Under the pieces are notes generated by a model. The model did no database searches and was not told where the DNA came from. It was given only the letters and a program-made list of their open reading frames with translations. Positions 57,204 to 64,000 of a stretch of 64,000 nt of DNA are shown here, piece by piece. Position 1 is the first letter of the stretch. Every line of letters starts with the position of its first letter. A program made the translations under genes and the position numbers. The stretch spans positions 43,604,576-43,668,575 of the forward strand of contig CM037870.1 of the NCBI GenBank assembly GCA_021292105.1, given 5' to 3'. This DNA is from Anadara kagoshimensis. Taxonomy: Eukaryota; Mollusca; Bivalvia; Arcoida; Arcidae.

Positions 57204-58389
57204 TGTTCATATCTTTATATGATCATGTTTATTATTATTTCATCGATATTTTAAATATTAAATATAATTTCTTATTGCTGATGATAATCAATAGTCAGTG
57301 ACTAAGTGCAGTTTATCATTATGACCAATAATGGTCATTTAAAATGTATGAAACAAAATCTGAATTAACACGAGCTGAATTATGTGTGTAAATTATTAAG
57401 CTACCATGTGCTGTTTTTGAACTTTTATAAAAATAAGAAAAATAATGCACTAAATGAACGCAATGATAGTTTATGGTGAAAAACTAATTATAGTATAGCA
57501 ATGAATTTTAGATTTTAGACAAATTGTGGCATCATACTGTAAGCTGTGTTTGTGGGGCTTCTGTGATGGTTAATATGCACTATATATAGAAAAATCCTAA
57601 CTACGTGTGTAATTATCTAAGGTTGGTGGTTTCTGAATAGTACGTGAACCTGTATCCGTCTTAATTATTCAAGCAATGCCCATATATTAAATAGCTTCCT
57701 TGGAGCGAAGTACATCTTTGTGTTATATCATCCAAGTTACTAATAATAAATAAATACAAATATACATTGTTGAACTTTACTCTAATTTAGGAGGTTTAAA
57801 TTCATCGTTTGGTAAACTAAGGAATGCCTTTAATTTCAAATGCATATTTATATATCACTAATTGTATAACTAAGATGGATGGTTGACTGTCCTATAATAT
57901 ATTACAATGCGCATACCACTAGAAATTAACTCCAGTATCCGCCAAAAGTAGGAAATTTTGAAATCAGTGGAAACATTATGTGTTTTCCTTTCTTGTTTTG
58001 TTTGGCTGTTGTATATTTTGTATATTAATTCATTGTGTATAACTTGTCAGGATCTTGGTTGCATTGGTTGTGGTACAGCACATGGAATTCTATTCTTCTA
58101 TTTTGTATTATAACGCACGCTCCCTTGTCGCATAATTACAGTTTTTGTATTAAGGAGCATAAATGGTATAAACTATCTAAAATGTTTATGCCGAAATTAA
58201 AAGAAAATTAAATTTGAAAGCGAGATCATGAACGAATTATTCATCATAAATAAAAAGAAAATGAATGCAATCATTCTTACAGTAGCATACTCATATATAG
58301 AAATGGAATCGAGAACAAGGACTATATATATATATATATATTCCAAATATGTCGATAAAGTTAATCCTTTGTGTGAGGTAAATTAATAT
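57204..58389. other. AT-rich sequence with a partial P1 copy and a short (AT)n run
   Basis: 57403-57450 (CCATGTGCTGTTTTTGAACT...AATAATGCA) is one arm plus loop of P1. 58322-58341 is (AT)10. Nothing else is assignable. Confidence 0.5.
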
Positions 58390-58542
58390 ATTAAAAACTT
58401 AAAAATAAGTTAAAATGTTTTTTTCTAAAACATAACTGAATTTATTATTTGTAAAACATGTTTCACCGTTGTGTAAGGTTTTTCTTGATACATATAAATG
58501 AATATAATATAATACATTTTAACTTATTTTTAAGTTTTTAAT
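58390..58542. mobile_element. Perfect 29-bp inverted repeat flanking about 95 bp
   Basis: ATTAAAAACTTAAAAATAAG + TTAAAATGT (58390-58418) is exactly complemented at 58514-58542. The exact match favours a young MITE, although both arms are AT-rich. Confidence 0.7.
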
Positions 58543-58550
58543 AAATAGAT

Positions 58551-58576
58551 AGATATAATATAATATAATATATATA

Positions 58577-58640
<64 letters not shown>
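58551..58640. repeat. (AT)n tract, about 90 bp
   Basis: ATATAATATAATATAATA grades into uninterrupted TA dinucleotides. Confidence 0.97.
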
Positions 58641-58644
<4 letters not shown>

Positions 58645-58654
58645 ACGTCACCAC

Positions 58655-59170
58655 AACGGCGAGACTGTATCCAATACATTATAACACATCTGTTACAGCT
58701 TCAGATTTTTCAATTATCACCAACGTGTTAATTTATATTTCATTTTATTTGAATTGAATATATGGTGGTTTTTCCAATAACATTAAAATGTAGGCTAAAA
58801 CGTTTTTCTATGTAAAACTAAAGGAAAAGGTGAGATTGTTAACAACCCATTTGAACAGATTTGATTGTGCTGAATGCATACAAATAAGTTTGTTCCAGAC
58901 GCAGATTTTCAATAATTCCTAATGTGTTGGATTTCATTTTTTGCAGTTTCCCCCAATTGTATTGAAATGTCGGCTAAAATCTTTGGCAGGAAAATCTACA
59001 GGAAAAGGCGAGATTATGACCAATACATTAAAAGCAGATTTGTTCCACCTTCAGGTTTATCCATATTTCTCTCTCCTGGAGCGTATGTTGTTCAATGTAC
59101 ATGTATATGTTTGCGTTATTGGTTTAGACAGCTGATTTCCTGGAGGAATTTACACAGACAAATCAGACAA
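58655..59170. repeat. About 170-180-bp tandem repeat, three diverged copies
   Basis: Landmarks AAAGGYGAGATTRT, CAGATTTGWTYSTGCTGAATG/GTTCCACCTTCAGG, TTTTCAATWATYMCYAAYGTGTT and AATGTMGGCTAAAA recur at about 58661, 58829 and 59009. The 83- and 64-codon frames in the last copy are not preserved in the others. Confidence 0.65.
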
Positions 59171-60400
59171 TAATTGTTTCAATAGACAGAATTACCTATA
59201 TTAAATAAAGCTTATCTGAATTGTTCTAATATTGGAATTTTTTTTGTCTCAATCAGATATTAGCAGAGGTAAAATCTAGGTCTTATTAGAAATACAAAAT
59301 GCATTGCATAACAACCTGTCTTCAAATGAAATATCCTGGATGGGTACAAATATGAAGGAAATTGGCATTAATTTAATTTTATTTTATTTCATTTCGTTTT
59401 ATTTTATGTTATCTCATTCTATTTTATTTGAACTGATTCAATTTTATTTTATTTCGTTTTATTTTGAACCCTTTTGATGTTTTATTAACCTGCTTATATA
59501 CCGTTTTGTAACCTCAAGGTAACAACCGCAAATGAATACGCTTTATACATGTACTTGTATTAAATGATGTAATTGTGAGAAATGTTCACATTACCAATGT
59601 ACTCACATTTAAATTTATATAATCAAAATAATCTGTATGTGATAACGTATGTTTGACTACAATGCATTACCAAATCAAGAACGTTAAACAGCAATTGCTC
59701 GAAGAAAGAAAATATGTACTCAAAAAAAAAGTTAAGGACCACACCAAAAACCGTGATTATTTAATTTTGTAAAATGTAAATCATATCATTTCAACTTTGC
59801 ACTTCTCATATTTTGTTTTAATGAGTTTTGATTTCGTGCACAAAAAGTTTCTTCGTTACATCATTTGAAAAAAAAGAAGAAAACGAGAACAAAATACAGA
59901 TGGTGTTTATATTTTTTCAGTTCTTGGATTGTTATCTCAAATCTTACACCGGCCCCTAACTTTTTATTGCCGGATATATATGACAAGATAAACAAATATA
60001 CATATAGAGGCAATTGGCTGTATAAATCTCGACTATAGACAAGCACTAGATATAAAATCACAAAATGAGATCCAGCGTTGTGGTTAAAGTACATTTACAA
60101 AACTAGCAAAGTACTAGTGGTAATACTTTGTTAAAATATACCAGAACAAAATGTCAAATGATTAAATAACACTGAGGCTTAACACTACAAGAAAACAAGA
60201 TGATACATCTAGCTTCTTTTTTATTGAGAATCTGTTAATCACGAACAACCAATTATATCAAATTATTGTCCTAAACAACACTATATCACGGAACATATAA
60301 TTATCCTAAAATTATCAGGTGCCCACATTCATGATATACCATAGCTAAACAAATGGTTTTAAAAGTCGGTCAAAGAAGGACATGCATATATATTAGAAGT
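59171..60400. other. AT-rich sequence with a TTTTATTTC-type low-complexity tract
   Basis: 59368-59468 is built of TTTTA and TTTCG steps. The 77-codon - frame (59861-60094) is featureless. Confidence 0.5.
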
Positions 60401-60457
60401 GTCATATACCATTTTTTGAATTTAATCATAAAATACATTCAAAAAATGGTATATGAC
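60401..60457. mobile_element. P1 palindrome, single 57-bp unit
   Basis: GTCATATACCATTTTTTGAA is complemented by TTCAAAAAATGGTATATGAC. A stray extra end (AAGGTATATGACAG) follows directly, as if a second unit had collapsed. Confidence 0.88.
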
Positions 60458-60789
60458 AAGGTATATGACAGAAGTAAAATTCAGGAATACTCAATTATGA
60501 TTTTCCCGATATTGAGGAGGACCTTTCAAACTAATTCAACAATAGTTAACTCTATATACTTGGGCCACCAAATTTACAAAGGAGTAAGCAATCAAACGGG
60601 GACAGAAAAAGTAAAAATAAAATCTACAATTATATATGATAATCATACCGTGGCTGAATGAGGCCATATAGAAAAAAGGTTGATTTTTTTCTGCATGATC
60701 TAATTCAGCCACCGTAGAATTACGAAAATGAAGATTGTTCGATATAACACATACTATAATAAATTACTGATTCTTTCGGTCAAAGGAAT

Positions 60790-61640
60790 AAATATCATAT
60801 TTCAAATATGATTTTCTTTATTTTATTGTTTTTTCACAAAATTTCAAAATCTGTAAATTCACAATTTTTTCACATAAACAGGTACTTAAATAAGCTATGG
60901 TCTTCTTTTAATGATTCTACATGTATATTTAAATTACCATTTTTATTTATCAGAAATGTACTATTTGTTTTATTTTATTATGTTATTTCCTTGTTTCTTA
61001 TTCACATAATTTTAAAATCTGCAAAATTCATTTTTTCCACGAAAATGAAGGTCTTTTATTATTTCATATTTTATTACTATACTATTTTCATGATTAAATA
61101 TTTAATATTTGTATTTTTTCTATTTCCTTGTTTCTTATCATTTCACATGATTCACAAATCTGCAAATTCACTTTTTGCACAAAAGTAATGGTCCTTTGGT
61201 CATTCTGTACATTTTACTTACAATTTTTATGATCAGAACTGTGATATTTGTTTTATTTTTTCCCTTGTTTTTTCACATAATTCTAAAATCTGCAAATTCA
61301 CTTTTTTCACAAAAGTGAAGGTCTTATGATCATTCTATCTTTATTTTACAATTTTTAATAATCAGAAATGTAATATTTATTTCATTTTATTTATATCCTT
61401 GTTTTTTCACATAAATCTAACATCTACATTTTTTTACAAAAGCGAAGGCATATTGATCATCTATATTAATGTACCATATGTCATTTGTTATGATCAGAAC
61501 TGTAATATTTGTTTTATTTTTTCCCTTTTTTTTTCATATAATTCTAAAATCTGCAAATTCACTTTTGATCATTCTATATTAATTTCCCATTTACCATTTT
61601 TATGATCAGAAATAAAATATCTGTTTTATTTTTTTTCCAA
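60790..61640. repeat. About 127-166-bp tandem repeat, six copies
   Basis: The unit carries CTTGTTTTTTCACATAATTC, AAAATCTGCAAATTCACTTT, TTCACAAAAGTGAAGGTC, TGATCATTCT and ATGATCAGAACTGTAATATT. Copies begin near 60830, 61000, 61145, 61272, 61405 and 61535. The last ones are shortest. Two Phe/Ile-rich frames (60808-61188 and 61399-61605) come from the repeat. Confidence 0.9.
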
Positions 61641-61757
61641 TTTCATGTATAAAATCAATAAATTAAGCCCGATACTTTAGAACACTTAATGCCGATACGA
61701 AGTATATGAATTATAAATGGACATATCAATTTTGTGTATTCTGGGTATCCTTTGATG

Positions 61758-62312
61758 TACAGTACAGACCTGTCGAAAATCTAACACTCAGCTAACGAAT
61801 AAGTGCCGAATCCACAGCTCATTTCGACTCTTCGTTATCTACATGTATACTTCGGCAGTTTGTTCTATCCATCGACCACTGGCAATCCATACCACCACCA
61901 CTCGGCAGCCAAGCTGCGACTCCTTTTCATAAGCGTAGTTCAGTTGGTAGAGTGCTCGCTCCATAAGTGGGAGGTCGTGGGCTCTAACGCTGACCGGGTC
62001 TGACCCAAGACTTGAAACAATGTAGTGACTGTTCTTTCGCCAAGCACTCGGCATTACGAAATGAAAGTTACGGTTCCTTCGGATGAGAACTTAAATAAAC
62101 GATAAACGAGGTCCCGTATCATGGTGGGCTTGGCACGATAAAGAACCCTTCTGTATAATGCCATAAGCGCAATGCACAGGCAAAATTTCTGCACCTTAAC
62201 CTATAGCTGGTGACGTATGGATATAAGTGAAATATTCTTGACTGGGACGTTACTCAATACTCAACGCCTTTTCATTAGCTCAATGTGAAACTTTCGACAA
62301 ACCTGTACTGTA
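61758..62312. mobile_element. M1 element interrupted by a SINE
   Basis: The left end is TACAGTACAGACCTGTCGAA then AATCTAACACTCAGCTAACG. The right end is TTAGCTCAATGTGAAACTTT then CGACAAACCTGTACTGTA. Without the SINE and one duplication copy it is about 210 bp, the normal M1 length. Confidence 0.92.
61931..62266 (+). mobile_element. tRNA-derived SINE inserted in M1
   Basis: The A-box is GTAGTTCAGTTGGTAGAGTG and the B-box is degenerate (GGGCTCTAACGC). Body blocks are TTCTTTCGCCAAGCACTCGG, CATGGTGGGCTTGGCACGAT, AAAATTTCTGCACC and the 3' end ATTCTTGACTGGGACGTTAC. CCTTTTCAT occurs at both junctions (61922-61930 and 62267-62275), a 9-bp target duplication. The 71-codon antisense frame is an artefact. 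Confidence 0.94.
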
Positions 62313-62705
62313 TTTTTAGTATATCTTGCTTATGTCAGGTTCAGCAAATAATTAACAAATAAATAATGTACACAAATGTACTTAGTAGACATTTGTATGC
62401 ATTAATATCACATGACAAAGTGATAAATCTGAATTTAATTATTGAAATAAAACACCATTTAAAACATTGTGGGAATTTGAAATTAGTTCAATTATCTGTT
62501 GCGATTAAATTACGGCTAACCATTTAAGTGGTTTTGAATGGAAATACCGTTTTCAGTATAATTTTGCAATTTCTCTCTTTTCAGTCACTTAGCTTGATAA
62601 AATACATAATGCAAAATGTTTATCGAGTCATAAGGTACACCTTGTTGGCAAAACGTTAAGTATTGAACATGAAATGTATGGACAGAAAATAAATTGCATA
62701 TTAAA
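62313..62705. other. AT-rich sequence, nothing assignable
   Basis: No gene or repeat boundary was recognised. Confidence 0.55.
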
Positions 62706-62707
62706 TA

Positions 62708-62943
62708 CTGTATAGTTAATTCTGCGGGGATAAAATTTCGAGATTCAGACACTGCAACTTATCCACGGGTATAAAATTTTGCGGTGCAGTGGCTGGTGTT
62801 AACAATTTTCTGTACAGATTATTTAAGTCTAAATTTAAATGACGCTACATGAAAATACTCACTTGGTATTTAATTTCACGCTTTTAGATAAAACCGCGAA
62901 TAACGCGAAATTAAATCCCCAGTGAATAAAAGCAACTATACAG
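62708..62943. mobile_element. M4 element, TA-flanked MITE of 236 bp
   Basis: The perfect 10-bp ends CTGTATAGTT and AACTATACAG are each bounded by TA (62706-62707 and 62944-62945). Similarity continues inward (GGGGATAAAATTTCG against the complement GGGGATTTAATTTCGCG). There is no coding capacity. Confidence 0.85.
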
Positions 62944-62945
62944 TA

Positions 62946-63576
62946 TACACGAGTGATATGGAAAAATAAAATACGGTAAGCAGTTATAACACGTTTGGTG
63001 GCAGCAAAACATTACACACAGACACATATACATACATGTATTTAGCCTTAAATAACAGTTTGATAAAAAAAAATGTATAAATGGAGCAATTAGGCTTATA
63101 CCAGTCATACTTTTAAAGTAGATAAAAGCATAAAAATTACCTTTTTGCAATTATATTTTTTTCTCGAATTCCAGAATCTAATTTTAACAAACTAGTAAAA
63201 AACAATAACAATACTAACTTACCTGCAAATATTTTTGCTCTTTTATGTCAAAGGATTCCGTCATCGTCATGATTTAATCAGTGTTCAAATATATGCAGTT
63301 TTATTAATCAACATTTTTGCCATCAACACCCTTTCAAACCTTTACCATATGGTGGTTTCTTATTGATGGGGTTAATGAAGGGAGACATTCTAGTGTTTTA
63401 CTCATGGGGTTACTTATGTAATACAGGTAGTAATTACGGTTATTGTTTGTAATAAATAAATATCGAATATTTCGGACAAATTTGTCAAAAATCGATGCCT
63501 CCAATATTTTATGTTTTCGTGTTTCTGTGATTAATTCATATTCTTACCACCATCCTAGACAGACCATAATACCAAG
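62946..63576. other. AT-rich sequence upstream of a candidate exon
   Basis: The 79-codon - frame 62911-63150 starts in M4 and is not supported. No TATA-type promoter was convincingly identified. Confidence 0.45.
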
Positions 63577-63629
63577 ATGGCCAGCTCTTACATCGGGATA
63601 GGGAGAAATGGCTACGGTGCAGACTTGAC
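63577..63629 (+). CDS. Candidate first coding exon
   Basis: ATG at 63577 has a good animal context (ACCAAGATGG). The following 53 bases are clearly less AT-rich and read MASSYIGIGRNGYGADL before GTAAGAATTC, a good splice donor at 63630; the intron would be in phase 2. A possible acceptor (CATCCTAG or GACAG, 63552-63562) lies just upstream, so it could be a second exon carrying the start codon. I do not recognise the peptide. If real, the remaining exons lie beyond the right edge. Confidence 0.35.
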
Positions 63630-64000
63630 GTAAGAATTCATATTTTTCATTTTGTTCATTTTGTTCTTGTTTGATAACTACAGATCTTTTGTCAGATTAT
63701 TTAAAGCAAAGCGGTATGTTCTACTTGCAGTTATTTCAATGTGTTTCAATGTGTGACCAAATGGTCTAAAACTTACGACGTCTTCATCGCCTAGATTTGA
63801 ATACCTCCATGGTCACATATTCTAGCGTGAGAACATATGTCAGTTCGCTTGTTGAAGGTCAATGGCACTCAGGATTTTCTCCATTATCCCTGGACCAACT
63901 CACTGTCTCAATTTAACACTTGCGTACTCTCCTTCACTCTACAAGATTTTTTGGCAGATCAGAAACATGACATTGACTTTGAGGGATTAATAAGATTTTT
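63630..64000. other. Possible first intron; nothing else assignable
   Basis: If the 63577 exon is real, this is the beginning of its intron. The stretch 63780-63990 is somewhat less AT-rich than average, but it has no open frame I can support as an exon. Confidence 0.3.

Noticed and set aside
60808..61188. 126-residue hydrophobic 'membrane protein'
   Set aside because: The Phe/Ile/Leu richness comes from a T-rich tandem repeat, and the frame is not kept in the other units.
61931..62005. Functional tRNA gene
   Set aside because: It is the head of a SINE. The B-box is mutated and a 9-bp target duplication flanks the whole element.

Overview
The window looks like non-coding, repeat-dominated DNA from an invertebrate animal, most likely a mollusc and probably a bivalve. 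By eye it is about two-thirds A+T. Almost every open frame is shorter than 130 codons and is explained by chance or by tandem repeats. There are no operons, rRNA genes or true tRNAs. tRNA-headed SINEs with a tail reading about GACTGGGACGTTAAACA, together with the word TACATGTA (18 copies), fit what I remember of molluscan genomes. The species is inference only.

The only recognisable protein remnant is a 5'-truncated, frameshifted reverse transcriptase at 43864-44594, most like the Penelope-like class. Its 3' tail (family T1) lies tail-to-tail with an inverted tail copy, and six more orphan tails are scattered across the window. Four short candidate exons (19843, 24193, 37165 and 63577) and one micro-exon (944) are offered at low confidence. 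The 63577 candidate, near the right edge, may be the start of a gene that continues outside the window.

Most of what can be read is non-autonomous mobile DNA. FB1 (3204-5194) is a foldback-like element with long inverted arms built from a TATATGTAGTAA monomer. M1 has seven copies (13622, 17610, 25262, 29408, 51518, 56968, 61758) and termini near ACAGACCTGTCGAAAGTTTA. One M1 copy has an internal 32-bp unit expanded about 11 times, and another is split by a SINE. M2 has four TA-flanked copies (34028, 39068, 47671, 48402). M3 is a neighbouring pair (50003, 50307). M4 is one TA-flanked copy (62708). P1 is a 56-60-bp palindrome family at eight loci whose paired arms have changed together. Single large hairpins lie at 2145, 24919, 31245, 35233 and 58390. 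SINEs lie at 10196 (split by P1), 19997, 33172, 55610 and 61931.

Tandem repeats are the other major class. The largest is a 2-kb trinucleotide-phased tract with almost no G on the + strand (39827-41835), which contains an 89-bp higher-order repeat. Others are a diverged duplication at 26940-29150 and small arrays at 9560, 14822, 21080, 26037, 36330, 42165, 46288, 48033, 52585, 58655 and 60790. The rest is AT-rich intergenic or intronic sequence in which I see nothing assignable. I found no multi-gene system. The most unusual signals are structural: FB1, the co-varying P1 palindromes, the near-perfect 72-bp-arm hairpin at 24919, a cloverleaf-like fold at 8543, and an ACCTGTC core shared near the ends of otherwise different element families.
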